64,000 bases of DNA from DASZHJ01 sp963735465 (GTDB taxonomy: Bacteria; Pseudomonadota; Alphaproteobacteria; ATCC43930; CGMCC-115725), in assembly GCA_963735465.1 (NCBI GenBank), contig CAVTLA010000001.1, positions 1,364,001 to 1,428,000 on the forward strand, read 5' to 3'. The notes under the pieces were generated by a model, which saw only the letters and a list, made by a program, of their open reading frames with translations, was not told the DNA's origin and searched no databases. Numbering within the stretch: position 1 is the first letter of the stretch; the number at the start of each line of letters is the position of its first letter. The position numbers were made by a program, and so were the translations under genes. Below are positions 51,361-59,432 of the stretch, one piece after another.

Positions 51361-52446
51361 ATGCTGAGCGAAACCAGCGGCGATTTCTTGACCCTGCACG
51401 AGCTGGTCAAGGGAGCGCGCGAGCGGCTGCCGAAAAATATCTGGGACTACATGATCGGCGCCGCCGACACCGAGACCACGATGCGGCGCAACCGTCTCGC
51501 GATCGACTCCCTGGCGTTCCGGCCACGCGTGCTGCGCGACGTCTCCAAGGTGGACGCTGGGGGCAGCTTCTTCGGCAAGCCGCTGCGCATTCCCGTGGCG
51601 CTGGCGCCGGTAGGCTCCCTTGAATCTTTCGATCCCGCTGGAGGGGCCGCCGTGGTGAAGGCGGCAAGCGCCTTCGGCGTGCCGATGATCCTGAGCTCGG
51701 TGTCAAAGCCGGGCCTGGAAGCCACCGCCGCCGCGGCGCCGGAGGGGCGGCGCATCTTCCAGCTCTATGTGCGCGGCGACGACGCCTTCGTCGACGATTA
51801 CGCCCGGCGCGCCATCGCCGCCGGCTACGACGCCTTCTGCCTCACCGTCGATACCGCGATCTACAGCCGCCGGGAGCGCGACATCTCCACCCGCTTCGCC
51901 AAGCCATGGCGGCGCGACGTCGTCGGCATGGACTATCAGGCGGCGCTGAGCTGGACCCAGGTGAAGCGCTTCAAGGACAAATACGACATTCCCCTCATCC
52001 TCAAGGGCATCGCCACCGCCGAGGACGCCGCCATCGCCGTGGAGCACGGCGTGGAGAGCATCTATGTGTCGAACCACGGCGGCCGTCAGCTCGACCAGGG
52101 CCGGGGCGCCCTCGACGTGCTGCCGGAGGTGGTGGCGGCGGTGAAGGGACGGGCGCAGGTGATCGTCGACGGCGGATTCTGCCGCGGCACCGATGTGATC
52201 AAGGCGATCGCGCTGGGCGCCGATCTCGTGGCGGTGGGCCGGCTCTACCTCTATGGCCTCGGCGCCGCCGGACAGACCGGCGTCACGCGCGTGCTCGAGC
52301 TTCTGGAGACGGAGATCCGCACGTCCATGGGCCTGCTGGGCGTCGACAGCTTCGCGCGTCTCGACAAATCCTATCTGCATCCGGCGCCGCCGGTGCGCGA
52401 GGCGCATGTCCACAGCGCCTTCCCGCTGATCGCCGAAGGATACTGA
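51361..52446 (+). CDS. FMN-dependent alpha-hydroxy-acid oxidase/dehydrogenase
   Basis: 361 residues from the ATG at 51361. The TIM-barrel begins IWDYMIGAADTETTMRRNR, then IPVALAPVGSLESFDPAGG, FQLYVRGDDAF, the substrate and FMN site SIYVSNHGGRQLDQG (catalytic His and Arg), VIVDGGFCRGTDVIKAIALGAD and VGRLYLYGL. The family oxidises L-lactate, glycolate, mandelate or similar. No cytochrome domain or LldR is attached. It is followed after 22 bases by the NAD regulator gene. Confidence 0.88.
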   Translation: MLSETSGDFLTLHELVKGARERLPKNIWDYMIGAADTETTMRRNRLAIDSLAFRPRVLRDVSKVDAGGSFFGKPLRIPVALAPVGSLESFDPAGGAAVVKAASAFGVPMILSSVSKPGLEATAAAAPEGRRIFQLYVRGDDAFVDDYARRAIAAGYDAFCLTVDTAIYSRRERDISTRFAKPWRRDVVGMDYQAALSWTQVKRFKDKYDIPLILKGIATAEDAAIAVEHGVESIYVSNHGGRQLDQGRGALDVLPEVVAAVKGRAQVIVDGGFCRGTDVIKAIALGADLVAVGRLYLYGLGAAGQTGVTRVLELLETEIRTSMGLLGVDSFARLDKSYLHPAPPVREAHVHSAFPLIAEGY

Positions 52447-52468
52447 GCGCAGCTCGCGGGGGCGGAGG

Positions 52469-53485
52469 GTGGCAGGGCGGCGGCTTTCCGACATCGTCAT
52501 CGGCCTGAACGCGGTGGTGATCGCGGTCACATCGGGCGAGCCGCGTGTCCTCACCGTGCGCCGTGTCACGCATTCGCTGGGGCGGGCGCGCAAAAGCAAA
52601 TCCGCCGGTGTCGAGGCCATCGAGGCGCTGCCCTTCGGCCCCTTCGATCCCGAGGGACATCGCACCCTGGAGCTGGGCCTGCGCGCCTGGGTCGGCGAGC
52701 AGACCGATCTTCGCCTGGGATATGTAGAGCAGCTCTACACCTTCGCCGATCTCGGCCGGGAGGGCGGCGTCTCCGACGGTGCCGGGGCGCGCGTCGTGTC
52801 GATCGGCTATCTGGCCCTGGTGCGGGAAGCGAAGCCGGCGGGAAAAGGCGAGGCCCAGTGGCTGGACTGGTATCGCTACTTTCCCTGGGAGGACTGGCGC
52901 CGAGGCCGTCCGGCTGTCATCGCCGAGACCATCGCGCCGGCGCTCGCCGCCTGGGCGCAGTCGGCCCGCGATGCGGAGGAGCGCCGCCGGCGCGACGAGC
53001 GCATCCGCACCAGCTTCGGCCAGGCGCCGGCGCGCTGGGACGAGGAGCGGGTGCTCGAGCGCTACGAGCTCCTCTACGAGGCCAATCTGGTCGCCGAGGC
53101 CCGCCGCGACCGCGGTCTGGCGCCGGCGGCGGATGCGGTCACGCCCGGTCAGTCCATGGCCTTCGATCACCGGCGCATCCTCGCCACCGCCATGAGCCGG
53201 CTCCGCGGCAAGCTCAAGTACCGGCCGGTGGTGTTCGAGCTGCTGCCGCCGGCCTTCACGCTGCTGCGGCTGCAGCAGACCGTGGAGGCGCTCGCGGGCA
53301 TGGGCGTGCACAAGCAGAACTTCCGCCGCCTGGTGGAGCAGGGCGGTCTCGTCGAGGGGATCGGCGAGTGGGAGCGCGGCACCGGCGGCCGTCCGGCGGA
53401 GAAATTCCGCTTCCGCCGCGAGGTCCTGGTGGAGCGCCCGGCGCCGGGCATGCGCCTGCCGGTGACGAGGCGGGCGGCGCGATAG
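52469..53485 (+). CDS. Nudix-like NAD metabolism regulator (NrtR-like)
   Basis: 338 residues. The N-terminal part folds like a Nudix domain (DIVIGLNAVVIAVTSGEPRVLTVRR) with the family block LRAWVGEQTDLRLGYVEQLYTFADLGR. The GX5EX7REUXEEXGU catalytic box is absent, as expected of a ligand-sensing regulator. The C-terminal half includes LATAMSRLRGKLKYRPVVFELLPPAFTLLRLQQTVEAL, then NFRRLVEQGGLV and RFRREVL, matching the NrtR winged-helix DNA-binding region. It sits directly upstream of nadA-nadC and probably represses them in response to NAD precursors. Confidence 0.8.
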   Translation: MAGRRLSDIVIGLNAVVIAVTSGEPRVLTVRRVTHSLGRARKSKSAGVEAIEALPFGPFDPEGHRTLELGLRAWVGEQTDLRLGYVEQLYTFADLGREGGVSDGAGARVVSIGYLALVREAKPAGKGEAQWLDWYRYFPWEDWRRGRPAVIAETIAPALAAWAQSARDAEERRRRDERIRTSFGQAPARWDEERVLERYELLYEANLVAEARRDRGLAPAADAVTPGQSMAFDHRRILATAMSRLRGKLKYRPVVFELLPPAFTLLRLQQTVEALAGMGVHKQNFRRLVEQGGLVEGIGEWERGTGGRPAEKFRFRREVLVERPAPGMRLPVTRRAAR

Positions 53486-53502
53486 CCACTTGACTTCCAG
53501 TT

Positions 53503-53519
53503 ATGCTCATCCCCAGCAT
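53503..53519. promoter_or_regulatory. Inverted repeat upstream of nadA (candidate operator 1)
   Basis: ATGCT and AGCAT flank a 7-base centre, lying between the regulator stop and the nadA start. The same half-site recurs 55 bases downstream, so both may be operators for the adjacent NAD regulator. Confidence 0.5.
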
Positions 53520-53557
53520 TATGGGTACGGCATCGCCCGTGTTTTTTTACCCCAGAA

Positions 53558-53574
53558 ATGCTCAAGGAGAGCAT
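53558..53574 (+). promoter_or_regulatory. Inverted repeat enclosing the nadA ribosome site (candidate operator 2)
   Basis: ATGCTC and GAGCAT are perfect arms around AAGGA, which is the Shine-Dalgarno for the ATG at 53577. The repeat could bind the NAD regulator or fold to mask the ribosome site; both readings imply control of nadA. Confidence 0.55.
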
Positions 53575-53576
53575 AT

Positions 53577-54597
53577 ATGGTTATCGCGACAGCCGAGGCT
53601 CTGGACCGCGAAGCCGATCCCTTCACCGGCCGGCTCGGAGAGATCTACGAGAAGGTGAGGCGGGTGATCCCGCCGCTGGAATGGCCGTTCTTCGCCGCCG
53701 GACGTGGCGGCGATCGACGAGTTGAAGCGACAGCGCCACGCCATCGTGCTGGCGCACAACTACCAGACGCCCGAGATCTATCACGGCGTCGCCGATATCG
53801 TCGGGGATTCCCTGGCGCTGGCGCGGGCGGCGGTGCGGACCGATGCCGAGGTGATCGTGCTCGCGGGCGTTCACTTCATGGCGGAGACCGCGAAGCTCCT
53901 CAATCCCGGGAAGACCGTGCTGATCCCCGATCTCGCCGCCGGCTGCTCGCTCGCGGCCTCCATCTCCGGTGCCGACGTGCGTCTGCTGCGCCAGCGCTAT
54001 CCCGGCGTGCCCGTGGTCACCTACGTCAACACCTCGGCGGAGGTGAAGGCGGAATCCGACATCTGCTGCACCTCGGGCAATGCGCTGGAGGTCGTGGAGA
54101 GCCTGGGCGTTCCGCGGGTGATCTTCCTGCCGGACGAATATCTCGCCCTCAACGTGGCGAAGCAGACATCGGTCGAAATCATCGCCTGGAAGGGGCATTG
54201 CGAGGTGCACGAGCGCTTCACCGCCGCCGACATCCGCGCCTTCCGCGACGGCCATCCCGGCGTCGTCGTGCTGGCGCATCCGGAATGCCCGCCGGAGGTG
54301 ATCGCCGCGGCCGACTTCGCGGGCTCGACCGCTGGGATGAGCGACTACGTCGCGACGCGGAAGCCAAAGCGCGTCGTGATGGTGACGGAATGCTCCATGA
54401 GCGACAATCTTGCCGCCGAGCATCCCGACGTCGACTTCGTGCGGCCGTGCAATCTCTGCCCGCACATGAAGCGGATCACGCTGCCGAAGATCCGCCGCGC
54501 GCTGGAGACGATGCGCCACGAGGTGACGATCGATCCCGCGGTGGCCGCTCGCGCGCGGCAAGCGGTGGAGCGCATGCTGACCGTTGGTCGGCGATAA
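53577..54597 (+). CDS. nadA: Quinolinate synthase NadA, one apparent frameshift
   Basis: 339 residues after correction, from ATG 53577. It makes quinolinate from iminoaspartate and dihydroxyacetone phosphate using a [4Fe-4S] cluster. Visible blocks are AIVLAHNYQTPEIY, VHFMAETAKLLNP, the Cys-containing DICCTSGNA, and VTECSMSDN followed by CNLCPHMKRIT (cluster cysteines). The frame slips at 53700-53701; removing one G joins EWPFFAA to DVAAIDELKRQRHA. There is no nadB between nadA and nadC, so iminoaspartate must come from elsewhere (NadX or a distant nadB). Confidence 0.92.
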
Positions 54598-54608
54598 CGG
54601 AGGAAGAC

Positions 54609-55487
54609 ATGGAACGGGAAATCGCGCCGGTGCCGGCGCTGCTGATCGAGCCCATCGTGCGGGCGGCGCTGGTGGAGGATCTCGGTCGCGCCGGAGATCT
54701 CACCACGGATACGATCGTGCCGGTGGAGGCGGTGGCGCGGGGAACTCTCGATGCACGCAAGCCCGGCATCGTCGCCGGCCTCGACGTGGCGCGGATGGCG
54801 TTCCACCTGCTCGATCCCGCGATCGCCTTCGAGATTTCCCGTGCCGACGGCAGCGCCATCGGCGCGGGCGAGAGCATCGCCGGCGTGAGCGGCAAGGCGC
54901 GGGCGCTGTTGACGGCCGAGCGTGTCGCCCTCAACTTTCTGTGCCATCTCTCCGGCGTCGCCACGGCGACGCGCGCCATCGTCGATGCGGTGGCGGGATA
55001 TCCCGCGCGCATCTGCTGCACCCGCAAGACCACGCCGGGGCTGCGCGCCCTGGAGAAATACGCGGTGCGGGTCGGCGGCGGCGTCAATCACCGCTTCGGC
55101 CTCGACGACGGCGTGCTGCTCAAGGACAACCACATCGCCGTCGCCGGCGGCATTCGCGCCGCGGTGGAACGTGCGCGCGGCGCGCTCGGTCACATGGTGA
55201 AGATCGAAGTGGAAGTGGACAGCCTCGCCCAGATCGACGAGGCGCTTGCCGCCCGGGCGGACGCGATCCTCCTGGACAACATGTCGTCAGCCGAGATGCG
55301 CGAGGCGGTGGCGATCATCGACCACCGCGCCGTGGTGGAGGCGTCCGGCAGCATCACCCGGGAGACCGCGCCCGCCATCGCCGCCGCCGGTGTCGACATG
55401 ATCTCCGCCGGCTGGATCACCCACAGCGCCCCCATCCTCGATATCGGCCTGGATTTCGAGGGCGCGCTGGGCGGGCGAGGGCGCTGA
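54609..55487 (+). CDS. nadC: Nicotinate-nucleotide pyrophosphorylase (carboxylating) NadC
   Basis: 292 residues, GGAGGA before ATG 54609. It converts quinolinate plus PRPP to nicotinate mononucleotide. Motifs are EDLGRAGDLTTDTIVP, LNFLCHLSGVATATR, CTRKTTPGLRALEKYAVRVGGGVNHRFGLDDGVLLKDNH (in parts), KIEVEVDSL, AILLDNMS and VEASGSIT. These include the basic residues that hold quinolinate and PRPP. It lies 11 bases after nadA and 1 base before the RidA gene. Confidence 0.93.
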   Translation: MEREIAPVPALLIEPIVRAALVEDLGRAGDLTTDTIVPVEAVARGTLDARKPGIVAGLDVARMAFHLLDPAIAFEISRADGSAIGAGESIAGVSGKARALLTAERVALNFLCHLSGVATATRAIVDAVAGYPARICCTRKTTPGLRALEKYAVRVGGGVNHRFGLDDGVLLKDNHIAVAGGIRAAVERARGALGHMVKIEVEVDSLAQIDEALAARADAILLDNMSSAEMREAVAIIDHRAVVEASGSITRETAPAIAAAGVDMISAGWITHSAPILDIGLDFEGALGGRGR

Positions 55488-55488
55488 C

Positions 55489-55902
55489 GTGATCGACGCC
55501 TTCAATCCTCCGACGGTCTGGCAACCCTTCGGCGCCTTCTCCATGGGTGTGGTCCAGGGCGACGGGAGGATCGTGCATCTGAAAGGGCAGGTGGCTCTCG
55601 ATCGTGAGGGCCGCATCGTCGGCAAGGGCGACATGCGGGTTCAGGCGCGTCAGGTGCTGGAGAATATCGCCGAGGTGCTGGCGGCGGTGGGCGGACGCAT
55701 GGAAGACGTGCTGTCACTGACGCAGTACGTCACCGACATCGGGACCTTCGCCGGCGTCGGCGATATCAGGCGCGAGTTCTTCCGCGAGCCCTATCCCGTC
55801 ACCACGACGGTGCAGGTGGCGGCGCTCTTCGATCCCGATCTCGTCATCGAGATATCAGCTATCGCGGAGATTCCGCGGGAGCGTTTTTGGCGGAGAGGGT
55901 AA
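55489..55902 (+). CDS. RidA/YjgF family protein
   Basis: 137 residues from the GTG at 55489, one base after nadC. LKGQVALDREGRIVGKGDMRVQARQVLENIAEVLAAVGGRMEDVLSLTQYVTD and TTVQVAALFDPDLVIEISAIA show the chorismate-mutase-like trimer fold of the RidA group (blocks). The Arg of the enamine-deaminase motif is not in its usual spot, so it may be a non-deaminase paralog. Its link to the NAD genes is suggestive because RidA enzymes act on imines such as iminoaspartate. Confidence 0.8.
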   Translation: MIDAFNPPTVWQPFGAFSMGVVQGDGRIVHLKGQVALDREGRIVGKGDMRVQARQVLENIAEVLAAVGGRMEDVLSLTQYVTDIGTFAGVGDIRREFFREPYPVTTTVQVAALFDPDLVIEISAIAEIPRERFWRRG

Positions 55903-55911
55903 TCGAAAGCT

Positions 55912-56334
55912 CTACGGATAGACCACACGCGTGGAGATCGACGCGCCCTGGTCCGGAAGTGTGAAGCTCGCGGCCTTGAAGCTCGGGGCCGAGAGAAACG
56001 GCTTCGCGTTGTCGGAGAAGAAGTAGCCTTCCTCCGGAAGGCCGATTGCGGTCCGGTCGAACTCCACGTTGCCGTTCTCGTCGTGGAAGCCGTTGATGGC
56101 ATAGGTGCCCGGCGGCAGATCGAGCTTGAAGACCACCTTTCCGGAATGCGCGGGCTGGACCAGATCGTGCTCGGTCGTCGAATGGCTCGGCCATTCCGCC
56201 GGCGAGGCAAAAATCGACAGTCGGATATTGCCGCTGTCGTTGCGGACGTTCTCGACTGTAATCGTGAGCGTGGCGGCCTCGGCGGGAAGCGCGATGGCGA
56301 GCAGCAGCAGCGCCAGGGCGAGCGGCCGCATCAT
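55912..56334 (-). CDS. DUF2141 secreted protein
   Basis: 140 residues. The signal peptide (LALALLLLAIALPAEA) is followed by TITVENVRNDSGNIRLSIFASPAEW, then KLDLPPGTYAINGFHDENGNVEFDRTAIGLPEEGYFFSDNAKP (blocks). The HDENGNVEFD turn and PPGTYAINGFHD segment define DUF2141, a periplasmic beta-sandwich of unknown role. It overlaps pncC by 4 bases (ATGA). Confidence 0.82.
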   Translation of the reverse strand: MMRPLALALLLLAIALPAEAATLTITVENVRNDSGNIRLSIFASPAEWPSHSTTEHDLVQPAHSGKVVFKLDLPPGTYAINGFHDENGNVEFDRTAIGLPEEGYFFSDNAKPFLSAPSFKAASFTLPDQGASISTRVVYP

Positions 56335-56819
56335 GCGCCCACGGCGTCCAGCAGCAGCTCCAGCGCGCGCCGTGTGGCGGCGCCGCGCACGGCGGCGCGA
56401 TCGCCGGGGAAGACGTGACGCTCGGTCAGCGCCGCGCGGCCCTTCCTGACGATGCCGAGATAGACCAGGCCCACGGGCTTGGTGGGCGTGGCGCCGCCGG
56501 GGCCGGCGATCCCGGTGATGGAGACCGCGAGGTCGACGGGCGCATGGGCGAGGGCGCCCTCGGCCATCGCCGCGGCGACCTCGGCGCTGACGGCGCCATG
56601 TCTCTCGATGAGGTCGGCGGGGACGCCCACGAGCTCATTCTTGGCGGCGTTCGAGTAGGTGACGAAGCCGCGCTCCACCACGTCGGACGATCCCGCGATA
56701 TCCGTCAGCGCCGCCGCGACCATGCCGCCGGTGCAGGACTCCGCCGTGGCGAGCGTCAGGTGTGCCCTACGGCAAGCGTCCAGGACCGCCATGGCGAGAG
56801 ACCGAATATCCTTGTTCAT
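56331..56819 (-). CDS. pncC: Nicotinamide-nucleotide amidohydrolase (CinA C-domain type) PncC
   Basis: 162 residues, a stand-alone CinA C-terminal domain. It deamidates NMN to NaMN, recycling NAD breakdown products. ATAESCTGGMVAAALTDIAGSS contains the catalytic Ser/Thr loop, VTYSNAAKNELVGV the adjacent strand, and SITGIAGPGGATPTKPVGLVYLGI the Gly-rich substrate loop. It is 5 bases downstream of pgpA and overlaps the DUF2141 gene. Confidence 0.9.
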   Translation of the reverse strand: MNKDIRSLAMAVLDACRRAHLTLATAESCTGGMVAAALTDIAGSSDVVERGFVTYSNAAKNELVGVPADLIERHGAVSAEVAAAMAEGALAHAPVDLAVSITGIAGPGGATPTKPVGLVYLGIVRKGRAALTERHVFPGDRAAVRGAATRRALELLLDAVGA

Positions 56820-56823
56820 GAGT

Positions 56824-57306
56824 CTATTGCCCTATGAATCTCAAACCCAGAGCGAGGACGATGGTTGCATAAACCGCGGCGGCAACATCGTCGATCATGA
56901 CTCCGAATCCATTGTGGATTTTTCGATCCAGCACCCGCACCGGCCAGGGCTTCAGGATATCGAAGATGCGAAACAGCACGAAGCCCGCCAGGTAAGCTAC
57001 TGGTATTCTCGGTGCAATCGCCAGGACCAGAGCCTGTCCCACCACCTCGTCGATGACGATGCAGCCGGGGTCGGCGATCCCGAGGTCTTGCGACACTTTC
57101 TGGGCGGCCCAGCATCCGACCGCGAAGAGCAGGAACGAGAGCGTCAGCAGCCATATGGGACCGCCGATGCCGGCGACAATCCACGCCAGGATCACCCCCA
57201 CCAGGGAACCCCAGGTGCCGGGTGCTTTCGGCAGCAGGCCGGCACCGCCGGCCGTCGCGATGAAGGTCGCGGGATCCCGCAGGCGGAGCCCGAGCGGCCG
57301 CGCCAT
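56824..57306 (-). CDS. pgpA: Phosphatidylglycerophosphatase A
   Basis: 160 residues with four membrane helices. GLLPKAPGTWGSLVGVILAW and DPGCIVIDEVVGQALVL supply the conserved acidic residues, while FRIFDILKPWPVRVLDRKIHNGFGVMIDDVAAAVYA (in parts) carries the second acidic motif. It removes phosphate from phosphatidylglycerol-phosphate. It follows ispDF by 9 bases and precedes pncC by 5. Confidence 0.92.
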   Translation of the reverse strand: MARPLGLRLRDPATFIATAGGAGLLPKAPGTWGSLVGVILAWIVAGIGGPIWLLTLSFLLFAVGCWAAQKVSQDLGIADPGCIVIDEVVGQALVLAIAPRIPVAYLAGFVLFRIFDILKPWPVRVLDRKIHNGFGVMIDDVAAAVYATIVLALGLRFIGQ

Positions 57307-57315
57307 CCCGATCTC

Positions 57316-58471
57316 CTAGAGCGGCAGGCGGATGGTGGCCACCGCCTGGGCCGCGATGCCTTCCTCGCGGCCGGTGAAGCCCAGCTTCTCCGTCGTGGTC
57401 GCCTTGACGCTGACGCGGTCGCGGGCGAGGCCCAGGATCTCGGCGATGCGTGCCACCATCGCGTCCCGATGCGGCGACACCTTCGGGCGCTCGCAGATCA
57501 GCGTCACATCCACATGGGCGATGCGGCCGCCGCGCGCGCCGACCATCTCGGCGGCATGGCGGAGGAAGCGGTCGGAGGCGGCGCCGCGCCAGCGCGCGTC
57601 GCTCGGCGGGAAATGCAGGCCAATGTCGCCGGCGCCCAATGCGCCCAGGATCGCGTCGGTGATCGCGTGCAGGCCCACGTCCGCATCGGAGTGGCCCACC
57701 AGCGAGCGGTCGTGCGGCACCTTGAGGCCGCAGAGCCAGACGTGGTCGCCGGGACCGAGGGGATGCACGTCGAAGCCCTGGCCGGTCCTGATGTCGCCGA
57801 GACCGGCGGCGAGCGCGCGCTCGGCGCGGGCGAAATCCTCTGGTGTCGTCACCTTGAAATTCTCCTCGCTGCCGGCGACCAGCCGCACCGGGATGCCGGC
57901 GCGCTCGGCCACCGCGGCGTCGTCGGAAAGCTGCAGGCCCGCGGCGGCGCGATGCGCCTCCAGGATCGGGCGGAAGCGGAAGGTCTGCGGCGTCTGGGCG
58001 CGCCAGAGCTCGCGCCGATCCACGGTCTCGACGATGGCGCCGCCGCTGCCGCGCTTGATGGTGTCGGAGACGGGGAGCGCCGGGATCGCGCCGGCGCCGT
58101 CGTCGAGCGCCGCCAGCACGCGGTCGATCAGCGCCGGAGCGACGAAGGGGCGGGCGCCGTCGTGGATCGCCACCGCCGTCGGGTCGAGCTCCACCAGGCT
58201 CTCGAGGCCGAGGCGCACGGAATCCTGCCGCTCGGCGCCGCCGATCGCCGGCGGCAGCAGGTCGAGGCCCTCGGCGGCGGCCTCATAGAGCGCGCGGTCG
58301 TCGCCGTGGATCACCGCGCGCACCGCCGATATCGCGGGATGCGCCGACAAGCGCGCGAAGCGTGTGGCGCAGCAGGGGCGCGCCGGCGAGCGGCAGGTAT
58401 TGCTTGGGAAGCGGCCCGCCGATCCGGCTGCCGCGTCCCGCGGCCACCACCAGCGCAATGCATGAATTCAT
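57316..58471 (-). CDS. ispDF: Bifunctional IspD/IspF, one apparent frameshift
   Basis: 384 residues after correction, starting at 58471 (MNSCIALVVAAGRGSRIGG). The IspD half (to about residue 225) has LPKQYLPLAGAPLLRHTL, then HDGARPFV and TPQTFRF. The IspF half has GQGFDVHPL (metal site) and LVGHSDADVGLHAITDAILGALGAGDIGLHFP (in parts), and ends KATTTEKLGFTGREEGIAAQAV. The frame breaks near 58348; one base removed joins TLRAL to SAHPAISAVRAV. It makes methylerythritol-phosphate pathway intermediates and heads the minus-strand operon with pgpA and pncC. Confidence 0.93.
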
Positions 58472-58535
58472 CGCCGCACGCTAATGCATGGTTGCATCGA
58501 TTGCCAGGACGCGGGGAGCACTTATAGTCGCGCCC

Positions 58536-59336
58536 ATGACTCTGAGCCTGGTCTATGGCGTGCTGGCCTTGGCGGCGCTGCTTCCGGCGGCGGCGCTGCG
58601 CCTGCGCGCGCGGGACAGCCGCGACGGCGCGTTCTGGGCCGGTCTCGCCCTCGCCATCGCCGGGCCGGCGATCTGGGCCGTGGCGCAGCTCGGCGGGACC
58701 TGGAACACGGGCTTTGCCATGTCGCTCTGGCTGACCATCGCCGTCACCACGGCGCTCTTCGCCGCCGTGGCATTGATGACCCGGCAGGGCTGGCGCCTCA
58801 CACCGCTCCTGGTGCCCTACCTCATACTGCTGGGAGCCGTCGCCCTGATCTGGCAGCACGCGCCGGAGCGGCCCATCGAGGGCGCGATCCCGGCGGGCTG
58901 GATCGGCGCGCATATCGTGCTCGCGCTTGCTACCTACGGGCTTCTAACGCTTGCGGCGGTCTCCGGCGCGGCGGTGTTCCTGCAGGAGCGCGCCCTCAAG
59001 GCGAAGCGGCCGACGGCGCTCACCCGCCGTCTGCCGGCGGTCGCGGAGAGCGAAGGCCTGCAGCTGCGACTGCTGGCGGCGAGCGAGTTCGTGCTTGCTC
59101 TCGGCCTGATGAGCGGCATGGCGGCGGAGTATTTCGTCAGCGGACATCTGCTGGTGTTCGACCACAAGACAACGCTGTCGCTGGCGGCTTTCGTGGCCAT
59201 CGCGGCCCTTTTGCTGGCGCACCGCTTCAGCGGCGTGCGCGGCCAGCGTGCGGCCCGTGGCGTCCTCGTGGCCTATCTGCTGCTGACGCTCGCCTACCCC
59301 GGTGTCAAATTCGTGACGGACGTCCTGCTGGGGTAA
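58536..59336 (+). CDS. CcsA/YpjD-like membrane protein (cytochrome c assembly family)
   Basis: 266 residues from ATG 58536, with eight membrane helices. The family core begins GAHIVLALATYGLLTLAAVSGAAVFLQERALK, and SEGLQLRLLAASEFVLALGLMSGMA gives the second conserved helix. The tail VFDHKTTLSLAAFVAIAALLLAHRF has the late His of the YpjD/CcsA fold. It lacks the tryptophan-rich heme motif of true CcsA, so it is closer to YpjD. It is divergent from ispDF and upstream of dusB. Confidence 0.78.
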   Translation: MTLSLVYGVLALAALLPAAALRLRARDSRDGAFWAGLALAIAGPAIWAVAQLGGTWNTGFAMSLWLTIAVTTALFAAVALMTRQGWRLTPLLVPYLILLGAVALIWQHAPERPIEGAIPAGWIGAHIVLALATYGLLTLAAVSGAAVFLQERALKAKRPTALTRRLPAVAESEGLQLRLLAASEFVLALGLMSGMAAEYFVSGHLLVFDHKTTLSLAAFVAIAALLLAHRFSGVRGQRAARGVLVAYLLLTLAYPGVKFVTDVLLG

Positions 59337-59432
59337 GTCAAAAAGGCTCCGATTCGGATCATGTTGCACTGCGCAAAAATCAGGGTATGATGGCTGTCTA
59401 AGTTTTAAGCAAATTCCTGAGTTGCGCACAAA

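Noticed and set aside
53490..55487. A 665-codon open frame spanning nadA and nadC.
   Set aside because: It begins before the true nadA start, becomes an out-of-frame shadow of nadA after the insertion at 53700, then rejoins nadC. It is not one protein.
59360..59432. A possible NtrC box (TTGCACTGCGCA) before dusB.
   Set aside because: Only one half resembles the GCAC...GTGC pattern; too weak to call.
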